Shown: positions 22,886 through 33,263, counted from the first letter of the stretch. The stretch: DNA of 64,000 nt from Microbacterium album (GCF_014643695.1 NZ_BMJY01000013.1:1-64000), one strand, 5' to 3'. The notes: generated from the sequence alone by a model not told the origin. Numbers and translations: made by a program.

Positions 22886-25192
22886 ATGGCGACGAAGCCC
22901 CCTACAGAGGACATCGACGAGTCGAAGCTGCGCATCAAGGAGCGCGAACGGTACGCCGTGGGCGTACCGGCGGTGCTGCACGCCCTGAAGATCTCGTACG
23001 AGCAGATGGGCGTCGTCCGCAGCGCCCGCAGCCTGCTGCGCGTCAACCAGAAGGACGGATTCGACTGTCCCGGGTGCGCCTGGCCCGAGGAGGACCGCCG
23101 GCACCTGGCGGAGTTCTGCGAGAACGGCGCGAAGGCCGTCGCCGAGGAGGCGACCGTCCGCAAGGTCGACCCCGCGTTCTTCGCGCGCCACAGCGTCGCC
23201 GAGCTCCGCACACGGGACGACTGGTGGCTGGGGCAGCAGGGGCGACTGACGCACCCGATGCTGCTCGAGGAGGGCGGCACGCACTACCGGCCCATCTCAT
23301 GGGACGACGCGCTGCGCGAGATCGCCACGGCGCTGCGTGAGCTGGACGACCCCGACGAGGCCGTCTTCTACACGTCCGGCCGCACGTCGAACGAGGCGGC
23401 GTTCCTCTACCAGCTGCTCGTCCGCGGCATCGGCACGAACAATCTGCCCGACTGCTCCAACATGTGCCACGAGTCCAGCGGCTCGGCCCTGGTCGAGACG
23501 ATCGGCATCGGCAAGGGCACGGTCTCGATCGAGGACATCCACGAGGCCGACCTGCTCATCGTCGCCGGACAGAATCCCGGCACCAACCACCCGCGCATGC
23601 TGAGCGCTCTCGAGAAGGCCAAGGACAAGGGCGCCACGATCATCGCGGTCAACCCGCTCCCGGAGGCCGGTCTCTTCCACTTCCGGAACCCCCAGACGCC
23701 GCGCGGCGTGCTGCTGGGGGGCACGAAGCTCGCCGACGAGTTCGTCCAGATCCGGCTGGGCGGAGACCAGGCGCTGTTCCAGGCGATCGGCAAGCACCTG
23801 CTCGAGGCGGAGGAGCGCGACGGCGGCGTGCTCGACCACGACTTCATCGGCGCACACACCTCCGGCATCGACGAGTACCGCGCGCAGCTGGCGCAGGTGA
23901 GCTGGGAGGACCTCAGCGTCGCGACCGGGATGACTCCGGAGCGGCTGCGCGAGATCGGCGAGCACGTGCGCCGGTCGAAGTCGACGATCGTCTGCTGGGC
24001 CATGGGCCTCACGCAGCACAAGCACTCGGTGCCGACCCTGCGCGACGTGGTCAACGTGCTGCTGCTGCAGGGCAACATCGGCCGCCCCGGGGCCGGCGTG
24101 TGCCCCGTCCGCGGCCACTCCAACGTGCAGGGCGACCGCACGGTGGGCATCTACGAGAAGCCGTCGGAGGAGTTCCTGGCGGCGCTCGACCGTGAGTTCG
24201 CGTTCACGGCCCCGCGCGAGCACGGCTACGACACCGTCGAGGCGATCCGTGCCATGCGCGACGGACGCGTCCGCGTGTTCATGGCGATGGGCGGCAACTT
24301 CGTCAGCGCCACCCCCGACACCCGCGTGGTCGAGGACGGCATGTCGAAGGTCGGCCTGACCGTGCAGGTGTCGACAAAGCTCAACCGCTCGCACGTGGTG
24401 CACGGACGGCGTGCGATCATCCTGCCGACGCTCGGGCGCACCGACCGCGACCGCCGGGGCGGCAAGGACCAGCGCGTGACCGTCGAGGACTCGATGGGCG
24501 CCGTTCACGGCTCGCGCGGCAGGCTCGCCCCGCCCGCCGACGACCTCCTCAGCGAGGTGGCGATCCTCGCCCGGCTGTGTGAGCTGGTGTTCGCCGACCG
24601 CGCCGATGCGCCGCAGGCCGACTGGCGTGCGCTCGAGAGCGACTACGCGGCCATCCGCGCGCACATCTCGCACGTGATCCCCGGGTTCGAGGACTACGAG
24701 CAGCGGATCGAGAAGGGCCGCACGTTCTTCCTGCCGAACGGCCCGCGCGACGAGCGGCGCTTCGCGACCGCGACGGGCAAGGCCATGTTCACGGGCAACC
24801 CGCTCGAGTACCCCGTCATCCCGGAGGGCCGCGTGCTGCTGCAGACGCTGCGCTCGCACGACCAGTACAACACGACGATCTACGGCAAGGACGACCGGTA
24901 CCGCGGCATCCACGACGGCCGCCGCGTGGTGCTTATCAACGCGGACGACATCCGCGAGCTGGGCTTCGCCGAGGGCGACATCGTCGATCTCGTCTCCGAG
25001 TGGAACGGCCCGAACGGGCTGGAGGAGCGCCGCGCGGAGGAGTTCCGGCTGGTGTCGTACGACACGCCGCGGCGCAACGCCGCGGCGTACTACCCCGAGA
25101 CGAACGTGCTCGTTCCGCTCGACTCGACCGCCGACGTGAGCGGCACGCCGACGTCGAAGGCCGTCGTCGTGCGCCTCGAGAAGCGCCGCTAG
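22886..25192 (+). CDS. FdhF/YdeP-family molybdopterin oxidoreductase
   Basis: The 768-residue protein is a formate-dehydrogenase-alpha-like molybdopterin enzyme of the YdeP group. N-terminal [15 protein letters not shown] carries only two cysteines (61 and 64), not the four of a ferredoxin-type cluster. Cys194 in SNMCHESSG is at the position that coordinates molybdenum. [43 protein letters not shown] and the C-terminal molydopterin-binding domain ([13 protein letters not shown]) are conserved. The physiological substrate of YdeP-type enzymes is not settled; formate is one candidate. TAACAT at 22874-22879 lies 6 nt before the ATG with no ribosome binding site, which suggests a leaderless transcript. 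fdhD follows 8 nt downstream. Confidence 0.9.
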   Translation: MATKPPTEDIDESKLRIKERERYAVGVPAVLHALKISYEQMGVVRSARSLLRVNQKDGFDCPGCAWPEEDRRHLAEFCENGAKAVAEEATVRKVDPAFFARHSVAELRTRDDWWLGQQGRLTHPMLLEEGGTHYRPISWDDALREIATALRELDDPDEAVFYTSGRTSNEAAFLYQLLVRGIGTNNLPDCSNMCHESSGSALVETIGIGKGTVSIEDIHEADLLIVAGQNPGTNHPRMLSALEKAKDKGATIIAVNPLPEAGLFHFRNPQTPRGVLLGGTKLADEFVQIRLGGDQALFQAIGKHLLEAEERDGGVLDHDFIGAHTSGIDEYRAQLAQVSWEDLSVATGMTPERLREIGEHVRRSKSTIVCWAMGLTQHKHSVPTLRDVVNVLLLQGNIGRPGAGVCPVRGHSNVQGDRTVGIYEKPSEEFLAALDREFAFTAPREHGYDTVEAIRAMRDGRVRVFMAMGGNFVSATPDTRVVEDGMSKVGLTVQVSTKLNRSHVVHGRRAIILPTLGRTDRDRRGGKDQRVTVEDSMGAVHGSRGRLAPPADDLLSEVAILARLCELVFADRADAPQADWRALESDYAAIRAHISHVIPGFEDYEQRIEKGRTFFLPNGPRDERRFATATGKAMFTGNPLEYPVIPEGRVLLQTLRSHDQYNTTIYGKDDRYRGIHDGRRVVLINADDIRELGFAEGDIVDLVSEWNGPNGLEERRAEEFRLVSYDTPRRNAAAYYPETNVLVPLDSTADVSGTPTSKAVVVRLEKRR

Positions 25193-25200
25193 GAGCCACC

Positions 25201-26055
25201 ATGGGCCGCATCACGACGCGCCGGCCGGTCACCCGCATCGCCCTGAGCGGGACGGCCACGCGCCGGCCGGACACGCTCGCGGTCGAGGAGCCCCTCGAGC
25301 TACGGCTTGCGGGGGAACCGCTCGCGGTCACGATGCGCACCCCAGGCCACGACGTCGAGCTCGCGGCCGGCTTCCTGGTGTCGGAGGGCGTGGTCCGGAC
25401 CGGTTCGGACTTCCGGTCGGCGATCCACTGCGGGGGCCCGGGCACGGGCGGCGTCGACAACACGTACAACGTGCTCGACATCGCGCTCGCGCCGGGTGTC
25501 GCGCCGCCGAGCACGGATCTCGCGCGCAACTTCTACACGACGAGCTCGTGCGGGATGTGCGGGAAGGCGAGCATCGAGGCCGTCGCCACCGTTTCGGCGC
25601 ATGACGTGGCAGCCGACGACGTCCGGGTCACGGCCGAGACGCTCGCCGCGCTGCCGGACGCGCTGCGCGAGCGCCAGGACGTCTTCGACAAGACCGGCGG
25701 GCTGCACGCGGCGGGCCTGTTCGATGCCGAGACGGGCGAGCTCGTCGTGCTGCGCGAGGACGTCGGTCGCCACAACGCCGTCGACAAGGTCGTCGGCTGG
25801 GCCGTGCTGAACGACCGTCTCCCGCTGCGGCGGCACGTCCTGATGGTGTCGGGGCGCGCCAGCTTCGAGCTGGCGCAGAAGGCCATCATGGCCGGCATCC
25901 CCGTGCTCGCCGCCGTCTCGGCGCCGTCCTCGCTCGCCGTCGAGCTCGCGGCGGAGCAGGGACTGACGCTCGTCGGCTTCCTGCGGGGCGAGACGATGAA
26001 CGTCTACGCGGGCGCCGAGCGCGTCGTCGTGCCGGCCGCCGCGGCCGCGGGCTGA
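25201..26055 (+). CDS. fdhD: sulfurtransferase FdhD
   Basis: This 284-residue protein matches FdhD, which transfers sulfur to the molybdenum cofactor before it is inserted into formate dehydrogenase-type enzymes. Conserved features are [16 protein letters not shown] VEEPLEL near the N-terminus, [13 protein letters not shown], the catalytic loop [14 protein letters not shown] (two cysteines), and the cofactor-binding [14 protein letters not shown] and [17 protein letters not shown] lies about 6 nt before the ATG. Position directly after the molybdopterin enzyme gene supports a dedicated pairing. Confidence 0.95.
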   Translation: MGRITTRRPVTRIALSGTATRRPDTLAVEEPLELRLAGEPLAVTMRTPGHDVELAAGFLVSEGVVRTGSDFRSAIHCGGPGTGGVDNTYNVLDIALAPGVAPPSTDLARNFYTTSSCGMCGKASIEAVATVSAHDVAADDVRVTAETLAALPDALRERQDVFDKTGGLHAAGLFDAETGELVVLREDVGRHNAVDKVVGWAVLNDRLPLRRHVLMVSGRASFELAQKAIMAGIPVLAAVSAPSSLAVELAAEQGLTLVGFLRGETMNVYAGAERVVVPAAAAAG

Positions 26056-26082
26056 GCCGGCCCATCTGCCGGCGCCGCGCCC

Positions 26083-27186
26083 TCAGATGAACGGGCGCGA
26101 CGCGGCGATGATGCGGCGCAGGCACACGGCGGCCGTGAGGTCCTCCGCGATGCGGGAGGGCGCGGACGTCGTCTCGTCGTCCATCGCTGCCGTGTATCGT
26201 TCCAGCGCCGTCACGGCGGCGTCGAGCCGGATGTGCGGCTCCCGCGCATCCAGCGGCTGCCCGACGAGCTCTGCGACCCGATGGATGGCCTCCGACAGCA
26301 GGATCGGAGCCGCAGGGCTGGTGTTCCCGCGCGTCTGCTCGGGCCCCTGCGCGAGGACGTCCGCGAGGTCGCGCGTCGAGAACACGGTGCGCTCGAGCGC
26401 GCGCAGCCGGCGCCGGTTGCGCTCGCGCTCGGCGGCACGACGGCGGGCGCGCGGGTTGGCGGCGCTGCTCTCGTCGGCGTCCCGCACCGCGGCGCTGACC
26501 TGCTCCACCGTCGCGCTGAGGTCCCCGACCGCCAGTTCCAGCTGCTCGGGCGCCAGATGGTCGTCCGCCACCGCCTCGGCCATGTCGTGGAGGTGCTGCG
26601 CGGTCGAGTCGCGCAGCGCGGACAGCCGCTCGTCCGCGTGCCGCAGGTACAGCGGCGGGAAGATCACGACGTTCACGATCAAGCCCACGACGACCCCGAA
26701 CGCCATCGTCACGAGGTAGGAGACGGAGAAGTCCGCGGGGGTCGGGCCGCCGACGAGGAGGACGATGATGCCCGCCATCGCGACCCACTCCTTGCCGTCG
26801 CCGAGCACGTCCGCGCCGCCGAACGCCACGCCCACGGCGACCACGAGCGCCACCGCGACGATTCCGGGCGCTCCCGCCCAGACGATCCCGATGCCGCCGA
26901 CGCCCAGAGCGATGCCCAGAGCCAGGCCGATCAACGTCTGCGCGCCGGATCGTGCGGTGCCGGCGATCGTGGGGTACATGCTGACCAGGACACCGAGCGG
27001 CGCGTAGAACGAATACTCGGTCTCGGCGAAGGGGACGTAAGGCGCGAGGTACCACGCGGCCGCCGCGGCGATCGCGGTGCGCGCCGCGAGCGCGAGGCGC
27101 GAGCCGTCCATGACCCCGCGCGCCGCGCCGCGCAGGGCGGGACGCCAGCGGGAGGCGCGGGAGTGACGCTCGCCCTTCATGCTCAT
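26083..27186 (-). CDS. FUSC family membrane protein (second copy)
   Basis: The 367-residue protein has an N-terminal membrane domain with about six helices (residues 25-180; LALAARTAIAAAAAWYLAPY and IVFFP-like VVIFPPLYLR). A long, helical cytoplasmic tail rich in Arg and Glu follows. This is the FUSC/aromatic-acid-exporter-like layout. The ATG at 27186 overlaps the TGA of the upstream HAD gene, so the two are co-translated. The substrate is unknown. Confidence 0.8.
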   Translation of the reverse strand: MSMKGERHSRASRWRPALRGAARGVMDGSRLALAARTAIAAAAAWYLAPYVPFAETEYSFYAPLGVLVSMYPTIAGTARSGAQTLIGLALGIALGVGGIGIVWAGAPGIVAVALVVAVGVAFGGADVLGDGKEWVAMAGIIVLLVGGPTPADFSVSYLVTMAFGVVVGLIVNVVIFPPLYLRHADERLSALRDSTAQHLHDMAEAVADDHLAPEQLELAVGDLSATVEQVSAAVRDADESSAANPRARRRAAERERNRRRLRALERTVFSTRDLADVLAQGPEQTRGNTSPAAPILLSEAIHRVAELVGQPLDAREPHIRLDAAVTALERYTAAMDDETTSAPSRIAEDLTAAVCLRRIIAASRPFI

Positions 27187-28016
27187 CCCGCCAGTTGCGC
27201 CCGCCACGTCGTGAGCCAACGTGCGGTGATGTCGTCCTCGGCGTGCCCGTGCGTGGGCGCCTCCCGCAGCACCGGGTACCCGGTCGCGCGCTCATCGCCG
27301 CCGGGGCGCACGTCGAGGTGCGTCGTGTCGTAGCCGTGGTCGTGAAGCCAGGTCGCCATGTCGTAGTCGCCGTCGGAATCGCCGGCCGTGAACCAGCGCC
27401 GCGGCACGCCCATCCGCTCCGACACGAGGGAGATCGCGCGCCGCGCCCCGAGCGCCTTCCCCGCCGTGCGGTGCTCGAGGTCGATCGAGATGATCGTCGG
27501 GACGGTGGAGAAGCCGGCATCCGCGCCGACCTCGGCGATCGCGCGATCGAGCTGCGCGGTGACCTCCGGCTGCCGCGCGAGATAGGCCTCGCCGGCCACA
27601 TCGACGTTCTGCTCCAGCGAGATCATCGTGCGCTTGGTGGCGTCCCAGAACATCAGATCGGCGTGCTGCTCAGCGATCGTCCGGCACGCCGCGACGAGCG
27701 GCTCGGGAGCCGCCAGCGAGGGGTCGGTGTGCACCTGCCCCATGGTGCCGCCCCGAACGGCGAACCACGTCGCGCCCTTCTCGCCGACGCCCCAGACCGG
27801 GGCATCCGGCGCCAGCCCGGCCCGCGCGAGCACGGGAACCACCTGCTCGGCGAGGAAGACATCGGATCGGCCCGTGTTGAACACGACGGGACAGCCCGCG
27901 TTCGCGATGGCGACGAGATCGTCGGCGATGGACGGCAGGCGCAGGGACCGGGTCACGGTGCTGGCCAGCGGTCCGTCGACGTCGAGGAGGAGCCCGAAGG
28001 CGGCGGAAGAAGACAC
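27183..28016 (-). CDS. HAD-superfamily hydrolase (sugar-phosphatase-like)
   Basis: The 277-residue protein begins with the HAD motif I in LLLDVDGPLAS, has VFNTGRSD as motif II (about residue 50), and ends with GDSDGDYDMATWL as motif IV (about 225). This pattern is that of Cof/sucrose-phosphatase-like HAD phosphatases. The substrate is not determinable. A GTG at 28016 is preceded by CAGGAT 6 nt upstream and no clear ribosome binding site, so it may be leaderless. It is divergent from the DUF2809 gene and coupled to the downstream FUSC gene. Confidence 0.82.
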   Translation of the reverse strand: MSSSAAFGLLLDVDGPLASTVTRSLRLPSIADDLVAIANAGCPVVFNTGRSDVFLAEQVVPVLARAGLAPDAPVWGVGEKGATWFAVRGGTMGQVHTDPSLAAPEPLVAACRTIAEQHADLMFWDATKRTMISLEQNVDVAGEAYLARQPEVTAQLDRAIAEVGADAGFSTVPTIISIDLEHRTAGKALGARRAISLVSERMGVPRRWFTAGDSDGDYDMATWLHDHGYDTTHLDVRPGGDERATGYPVLREAPTHGHAEDDITARWLTTWRAQLAG

Positions 28017-28082
28017 CCACCCATCCTGACCGACCCGCGGGGGAGACGGCCACCTGGAGTGGTCTCGCGTAGAGTCGCGCGA

Positions 28083-28496
28083 GTGGAGCGCGCACGGCTG
28101 TCCCTCGGTCATCCGGCACACCGGCGACTCTCGGCCGCCGCTGCGGCTGTGCTGGTGATGATCGCAGGCCTGTCGGTTCACGCTCTCGCGCCGGACGGAT
28201 TCGTCTCCGACGCCGCGGGGGACGCGCTCTACGCAGCGCTCATCTTCGCCCTCGGTGTGTGCGTCGCGCCGCGGGCGCCGTCCTGGGGCGTCGCGGCGGT
28301 CGCGCTGGCCTGGTGCACCGCGGTCGAGCTGTTCCAGCTGACGGGTCTCCCGGAGGCGTGGGGCGCGGCGTTCCGCCCCCTCACGCTCGTCTTCGGGACC
28401 GTCTTCGCGGCCGAGGACCTGGTGATGTATGCGCTCGGCATCGCGGCGGCATCCGGGATCGATGTGCTGGTGCGCCGCAGGCCCTCACCCGCCTGA
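28083..28496 (+). CDS. DUF2809 family membrane protein
   Basis: This is a 137-residue protein with four hydrophobic segments and the typical ALYAALIFALGVCVAP and ELFQLTGLPEAWG motifs of DUF2809. Function is unknown; members are small integral membrane proteins. The GTG at 28083 lies 7 nt after TAGAGT (28070-28075), which suggests a leaderless start. Its last 12 nt overlap the 3' end of the convergent glycosylase-like gene. Confidence 0.82.
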   Translation: MERARLSLGHPAHRRLSAAAAAVLVMIAGLSVHALAPDGFVSDAAGDALYAALIFALGVCVAPRAPSWGVAAVALAWCTAVELFQLTGLPEAWGAAFRPLTLVFGTVFAAEDLVMYALGIAAASGIDVLVRRRPSPA

Positions 28497-29369
28497 CGGC
28501 TTCCACGCCGCGAGGATGGCGGCCCGGAGCGCGTTGGCGCGCTCGGAGAACGCTCGCTGCCGGCGCACGTACTCCGCTTTGCCCTCGGCGGTCTCGATCC
28601 GCACGGGGGCGAACCCCCAGTCCGTGAGATCGTACGGCGCCGCCTCCATGTCGAGCCGGCGGATGTCGCGCGCCAGCTCGAACGCGTCCAGCAGCAGGTC
28701 GCCCGGAACGAGCGGGCCGAGCTTGATGGCCCACTTGTAGACGTCCATGCCGGCGTGCAGGCAGCCCGGCTGCTCGAGCGACGGCTGCAGGTCGCGGGTG
28801 GGGCTGTGCCGGTTTCGCGGCACGGCGTCGGGCGTGAAGAAGCGGAACGCGTCGAAGTGCGTGCAGCGCAGGTCGTGCGTCTCGACGACCGCGTCGGTGC
28901 CGCGCGCGCCGAGACGAAGCGGGACGGGGTGGCGATGCTCCCGCTGCCGATACACCATCGCCCACTCGTGCAGGCCGAAGCAGTCGAACTGGGCGGGACG
29001 GGCGGCCGTGCGGCGCAGCATCAGCTCGACCAGGCGCGCCAGTGAGGCCATCTGCCGCTCGAAGGCCTCGTGGTCGATCAGGAGCGAGCCCGGCGTGCTC
29101 CCGGGGACGTACCAGCGCCATCCCGCGCGCGCCTCGCCGGCGGCGTCCTCCAGTTCGACGCGCGCGCCGGGGTGCCAGCGCCGCAGGACGGCGGGCTTGT
29201 ACGAGTAGTACGTGAACAGGAAGTCCCAGACGGGGTGCTTCTCACCGTGCGACGCGCGCCGACGGTGGTCGGCCGTCAGGCTGTCCGCTCTGCGTACGTG
29301 GGCCGCCTCGCGGGCGCGCCACTCGTCGCCCGTGAGGCGCACGAGGGGAGCGGCGACGCCGGCGGGCAT
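28485..29369 (-). CDS. conserved protein annotated as 3-methyladenine DNA glycosylase
   Basis: The 294-residue protein matches a conserved actinobacterial family with SHGEKHPVWDFLFTYYSYKP near residue 40, GLHEWAMVYR near 150 and CLHAGMDVYKWAIKLGP near 210. Database entries for this family usually carry the name 3-methyladenine DNA glycosylase. I see no helix-hairpin-helix motif, and the activity is not established to my knowledge. It starts one nucleotide after the stop of the M18 aminopeptidase gene, so the two are probably co-transcribed. Confidence 0.72.
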   Translation of the reverse strand: MPAGVAAPLVRLTGDEWRAREAAHVRRADSLTADHRRRASHGEKHPVWDFLFTYYSYKPAVLRRWHPGARVELEDAAGEARAGWRWYVPGSTPGSLLIDHEAFERQMASLARLVELMLRRTAARPAQFDCFGLHEWAMVYRQREHRHPVPLRLGARGTDAVVETHDLRCTHFDAFRFFTPDAVPRNRHSPTRDLQPSLEQPGCLHAGMDVYKWAIKLGPLVPGDLLLDAFELARDIRRLDMEAAPYDLTDWGFAPVRIETAEGKAEYVRRQRAFSERANALRAAILAAWKPSGG

Positions 29370-29370
29370 G

Positions 29371-30660
29371 TCAGCGCGCGAGCACCGCGCTCATCGCGCG
29401 CGTGAGGTACCAGGGGTCGACGACCGCGGTGAGTTCGCGCGCCGAGTGCATCGAGAGGATCGGCACGCCCACGTCGACCGTGCGGATGCCGAGGCGCGTC
29501 GCGGCGATGGGCCCGATCGTCGAACCGCAGGGGATCGCGTTGTTGGAGACGAACTCCTGCATCGGCACGCCCGCCGCGCGGCACGCCGCCGCCCAGCTCG
29601 CCGCGCCGTGGGCATCGGTGGCGTAGCGCTGCTTCGCGTTGATCTTGAGGATGGGGCCGCCGCCCGCGACCGGGTGGTTCGCGGGGTCGTGGCGCTCCGG
29701 ATAGTTCGGGTGGACGGCGTGGCCGACGTCGCTCGAGACGTGCAGGGAGCCGGCGAACGCCCGCGCGCGCTCCTCCGCGGTCGCCTCGAGCGCGGAGGAG
29801 ATGCGCAGCAGGGTCTCCTCGAGGAAGGGGCCGGCGGCGCCGGAGCGGGACTCGCTGCCGACCTCCTCGTGATCGAACGCCGCGAACACCGCGATCGATC
29901 CGGCAGGCTCTGCCTGCAGTAGCGCCGTGAGCGCGGCGTGCGTGGAGAGCAGGTTGTCGAGCCGCCCCGACGCGAACAGCTCCTGCGTCGCGCCGAAGGT
30001 GCGCGGCTCCTGCGTGTCCGCCACGACGACGTCGTACCCGCCGATCGCTTCCGGGTCGATGCCGGCACGCGCCGCGAGGCGCCGCAGGATGTCCGCGCCC
30101 TCCGGGGCGCCCACGCCCCACACCGGCTGCGTGTGCCGCTGCTTGTCGAGCGTCAGGCCCTCGTTCACCGAGCGATCGAGGTGCACCGCGAGCTGCGGGA
30201 TGCGCAGGAGCGACCCCGTGCGCACCAGATGCTCGTGGCCGTCGAGCGTCACGAGCCGCCCCGCCAGCTCGAGCTCGCGATCGAGCCAGGAGTTCAGCAG
30301 CGGGCCGCCGTACACCTCGAGCCCGAGCTGCCACCAGCCGCCCGCGCCCTGCGTGTCCGGGTTCGGCTTGAGCTTGAAGCCGGGGGAGTCGGTGTGGGCG
30401 CCGAGGATCGTGAACGGCGTGGTGGCCTCGACCGAGTCCGGGAGGGCGAAGGCGAGGACGGATCCGTCGCGCGTGACGACGTAGCGTCCGCCCGGCTCGA
30501 GCGCCCAGGCGTCCGTCTCGGCAAGCCGCCTGTATCCGGCCTCGACGGCGCGGTGCGCCGCCTCCGCCGCGGCGTGGTACGACGACGGCGAGGCGATGAC
30601 GAAGTCGGCGAGGTCCTCGATGTGGACGTGGGCGTCGCCCGGGATGCGATCGGGAGTCAT
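29371..30660 (-). CDS. M18 family aminopeptidase
   Basis: The 429-residue enzyme is an M18 (aspartyl aminopeptidase-type) dinuclear zinc peptidase. Metal and catalytic motifs are visible: GAHTDSPGFKLKPN (about 88), FDHEEVGSES (about 265) and SMHSARELTAVVD near the C-terminus. It removes acidic N-terminal residues from peptides in the cytoplasm. GATAAT lies 6 nt upstream of the ATG (30667-30672 on the complementary strand), with no ribosome binding site, indicating a leaderless mRNA. The glycosylase-like gene follows directly. Confidence 0.93.
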   Translation of the reverse strand: MTPDRIPGDAHVHIEDLADFVIASPSSYHAAAEAAHRAVEAGYRRLAETDAWALEPGGRYVVTRDGSVLAFALPDSVEATTPFTILGAHTDSPGFKLKPNPDTQGAGGWWQLGLEVYGGPLLNSWLDRELELAGRLVTLDGHEHLVRTGSLLRIPQLAVHLDRSVNEGLTLDKQRHTQPVWGVGAPEGADILRRLAARAGIDPEAIGGYDVVVADTQEPRTFGATQELFASGRLDNLLSTHAALTALLQAEPAGSIAVFAAFDHEEVGSESRSGAAGPFLEETLLRISSALEATAEERARAFAGSLHVSSDVGHAVHPNYPERHDPANHPVAGGGPILKINAKQRYATDAHGAASWAAACRAAGVPMQEFVSNNAIPCGSTIGPIAATRLGIRTVDVGVPILSMHSARELTAVVDPWYLTRAMSAVLAR

Positions 30661-30757
30661 CTGCCCATTATCGCGCCGGGAACCGGGATCACGGCCGGCG
30701 TGGGGAGACCGTGCCGGCATACGGCGCCGGTGCTACGGCGGCCCGGGATGCCGCGCG

Positions 30758-31471
30758 TCAGTCGCCGATGGGACGGATGAGATCGGGAGTGTCGTTGCGG
30801 ACGTTCCCGACCTCCTTGCCCACGGGATGGAAGGCGAGGGTCGATGCGACGCGCGGGGCCGCGTCGACGGCCGCGTCGAGCACGTCGCGCGGGTGGTCGA
30901 TCGTCGGATCGAGCCATGCGTCCGCGTGGTCCGAGTCCACGAACACGGGCATCCGCCGGTGGATGGAGCCGAGCGGTCCCAGGGCCTCCCGGGTGAGGAT
31001 CGTGAAGCTGAGGAGCCAGCGATCCGGATCGTCCTCCTCTTTGGCGGGGTCCTTCCACCACTCGTACAGTCCCGCGAACAGCAGCGGTTCGCCGCCCGCG
31101 GGATGGATGAAGTTCGGCACCTTCTCACCGCCGACGAGCTGCCACTCGTAGTACCCCGTGACCGGCACGATCGCGCGGCGCTTCGCGAGGGCGTTCTGGA
31201 ACATCCGCTTGTCCTCGAGCTCCTCCGACCGGGCGTTGAAAGCGCGGGCCCCGATGGTCGTGTCCTTCGCCCACGACGGCACGAGGCCCCAGCGCGCCGC
31301 CTCCACGCGGCGAGTGGGCGGCTCCGTCTTGGCGGAGTCGAGCACGATCGCCGCACGGTCGGTGGGCGCGACGTTGTACGACGGCGGCGGCAGCGCGTCC
31401 GATACGAGATCGACCCTCAGCTCGCCCACGAGCTCGCTGCCCACCCTCGCCACGACGAATCGCCCGCACAT
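30758..31471 (-). CDS. SRAP domain protein (HMCES/YedK family)
   Basis: The 237-residue protein starts MCGRFVV, with Cys2 exposed after methionine removal. This Cys forms a thiazolidine crosslink with abasic sites in single-stranded DNA. The other active-site residues are present: Asn79 (FNARSE), Glu109 (GYYEW) and His171 (IHRRMPVF). It protects abasic sites during replication. TACGCT ends 7 nt before the ATG on the minus strand, so the transcript may be leaderless. No imuB or dnaE2 gene is adjacent. Confidence 0.93.
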   Translation of the reverse strand: MCGRFVVARVGSELVGELRVDLVSDALPPPSYNVAPTDRAAIVLDSAKTEPPTRRVEAARWGLVPSWAKDTTIGARAFNARSEELEDKRMFQNALAKRRAIVPVTGYYEWQLVGGEKVPNFIHPAGGEPLLFAGLYEWWKDPAKEEDDPDRWLLSFTILTREALGPLGSIHRRMPVFVDSDHADAWLDPTIDHPRDVLDAAVDAAPRVASTLAFHPVGKEVGNVRNDTPDLIRPIGD

Positions 31472-31529
31472 GCCAGCCAGCGTATGCCCGCGGACACTCC
31501 TCGCGCTCTCGTGGTCGAGCGAGGGCGGG

Positions 31530-32564
31530 TCAGGCCTCGGCTTCGAGCAGACCCACCTGTTCGAGGCGCTCGGCGATCCCGGCACCGTCGTCGGCGCTGA
31601 CCCACGGCACGCCGGCCGCCGAGTGGTCGTTCACGGCCGTCCGGCCACCCGCCAGGACGGCCTCGGCGGGGGAGAGGCGCCGGATGGCGACCCCGGCCAC
31701 CGAGTTCGGGTACTCGCTCGTGAAGCGCGTGTAGATGTCGTCGTCGTGCTGTCCGTCGTCGCCGATGAGCAGCCACTCCACGCCGGGGAACTCCTCGGCG
31801 AGCCGCCGCAGGTTCGTGAGCTTGTGCTCCGTGCCGCTGCGGAACCAGCGGTCGTGCGTCGGACCCCAGTCGGTCAGCAGGAGCGATCCGGCGGGGAAGA
31901 GGTGGCGGCTCAGGAAGCGGGTCAGGGTCGGCGCGACGTTCCACGCGCCGGTCGACAGGTAGATCATCGGGGTGCCCGGCCGGCTGCGGGTGAGCCGGTC
32001 CAGCAGCACCGCCATGCCCGGCACGGGCTGGCGTGCGTGCTCGTCGAGCACGAAGGAGTTCCAGGCGGCCAGGAGGGGGCGCGGCAGTGCGGTGACCATC
32101 ACGGTGTCGTCGACGTCGCACACCACGCCGAAGTCCACCTCGGGCGACACGATCTGCACGCGCGCCTGGGCGGGCTCGCTGCCCTCGACCGACATGCTCA
32201 CGGTCTGCCACCCCGGTTCGAGCTCCGCCTCGATGCGGGCGTCGATCACGCCGCCGCGATCGGCGACGACCTCGTGCGTGCGGCCGCCCAGCTCGATCGT
32301 GACGGTCGCGTAGCCGATCGGGATGCCGATGAAGCTGCGCCAGCCGCGCACGCTCGCGAGTTCTCCGGTCGCGGTCCGCTTGCCGGGCGGCACGATGAGC
32401 ACGCGGCCCAGGACGCGGACCCACCCGTCGCCGCCGTAGCCGGGGAACACGAGGACCGTGGGCCGGCGGCCCCGCCGCCGCGCGTGCCGCTCGCGCCACG
32501 CATGGATGCGACGCTCGAGCCGGGCGATCCAGTGGATCCTGTCGCGGGGCGTGGGGGAGGACAT
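31530..32564 (-). CDS. App1-like (DUF2183) phosphatase-domain protein
   Basis: The 344-residue protein has a C-terminal App1/DUF2183 domain with a HAD-type motif, CDVDDTVM (Asp150, Asp152), followed by MIYLSTGAWNV and GDDGQHDDDIY. Yeast App1 is a Mg-dependent phosphatidate phosphatase. The bacterial substrates are unproven. The N-terminal 130 residues form a predicted beta-rich domain. GAGGACG just before the ATG supports the start. It ends 5 nt upstream of nothing coding on its own strand; upstream lies dedA with a 5-nt gap, so the two are probably co-transcribed. Confidence 0.85.
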   Translation of the reverse strand: MSSPTPRDRIHWIARLERRIHAWRERHARRRGRRPTVLVFPGYGGDGWVRVLGRVLIVPPGKRTATGELASVRGWRSFIGIPIGYATVTIELGGRTHEVVADRGGVIDARIEAELEPGWQTVSMSVEGSEPAQARVQIVSPEVDFGVVCDVDDTVMVTALPRPLLAAWNSFVLDEHARQPVPGMAVLLDRLTRSRPGTPMIYLSTGAWNVAPTLTRFLSRHLFPAGSLLLTDWGPTHDRWFRSGTEHKLTNLRRLAEEFPGVEWLLIGDDGQHDDDIYTRFTSEYPNSVAGVAIRRLSPAEAVLAGGRTAVNDHSAAGVPWVSADDGAGIAERLEQVGLLEAEA

Positions 32565-32569
32565 CGTCC

Positions 32570-33232
32570 TCAGTCTTTCATGTGTCGCTGCTCCAGCCGC
32601 GCGATGACCTTCTTCACGACGTAGACGACGAGGATGAACAGGACGATGATCCCGACGAAGACGTAGCCAGCGTAGTGCGCGCTGCCCGCGAGCTCCCGGT
32701 AGGAGTGCGCCGCGCCGGCCGCGATCGACACGTAGATCGCGGACCACAGGATGCAGGCCGGCAGCGTCCAGGCGAGGAAGCGCCGGTAGGAGTATCCGCT
32801 CATACCGACGGTCAGCGGCACCAGGGAGTGCAGGACGGGCAGGAAACGGGACAGGAAGATCGCCGGTCCGCCGCGGCGGCGCAGGTAGCGCTCGGAGCGC
32901 ATCCAGTTCTTCTCGCCGATCCTCCGGCCCACCCAGGAGTGCCGGAGGCGGGGCCCCAGCCAGCGGCCCAGCCAGAAGCCGATCGATTCTCCCGCGATCG
33001 CGCCCACCACGACGACGGCACCCAGCACGACGCCCTCGGCCGGGGACGCGACGCCGGTCGCGGCCACGATGACGATGGTGTCACCCGGCACGATCAGCCC
33101 GATGAGCACGCTCGTCTCGAGCATGATCGCGATCCCCGCCAGCACGGTCCGCAGCACGGGATCGACCGCCTGCACAGCGTCGAGTAGCCAGGTGAGGGCC
33201 TCGTTCACCGCGCCCGCAATCGCCCCGCTCAT
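32570..33232 (-). CDS. DedA family membrane protein
   Basis: The 220-residue membrane protein has the DedA pattern: an acidic/glycine re-entrant segment ([19 protein letters not shown]), [31 protein letters not shown] [16 protein letters not shown] followed by [20 protein letters not shown], and C-terminal helices. DedA proteins are involved in lipid-carrier transport and envelope homeostasis. The ATG at 33232 (MSGAIAG) has GTGGGG just upstream; an ATG at 33244 would add four residues. It is divergent from leuS. Confidence 0.9.
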   Translation of the reverse strand: MSGAIAGAVNEALTWLLDAVQAVDPVLRTVLAGIAIMLETSVLIGLIVPGDTIVIVAATGVASPAEGVVLGAVVVVGAIAGESIGFWLGRWLGPRLRHSWVGRRIGEKNWMRSERYLRRRGGPAIFLSRFLPVLHSLVPLTVGMSGYSYRRFLAWTLPACILWSAIYVSIAAGAAHSYRELAGSAHYAGYVFVGIIVLFILVVYVVKKVIARLEQRHMKD

Positions 33233-33263
33233 CCCCACGAGCATATGCGGCGGTGCTCCGCGC

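Noticed and set aside
26056..26082. Terminator between fdhD and the second FUSC gene
   Set aside because: Only a short GCCGGC self-complementary pair is visible; it is too weak to call.
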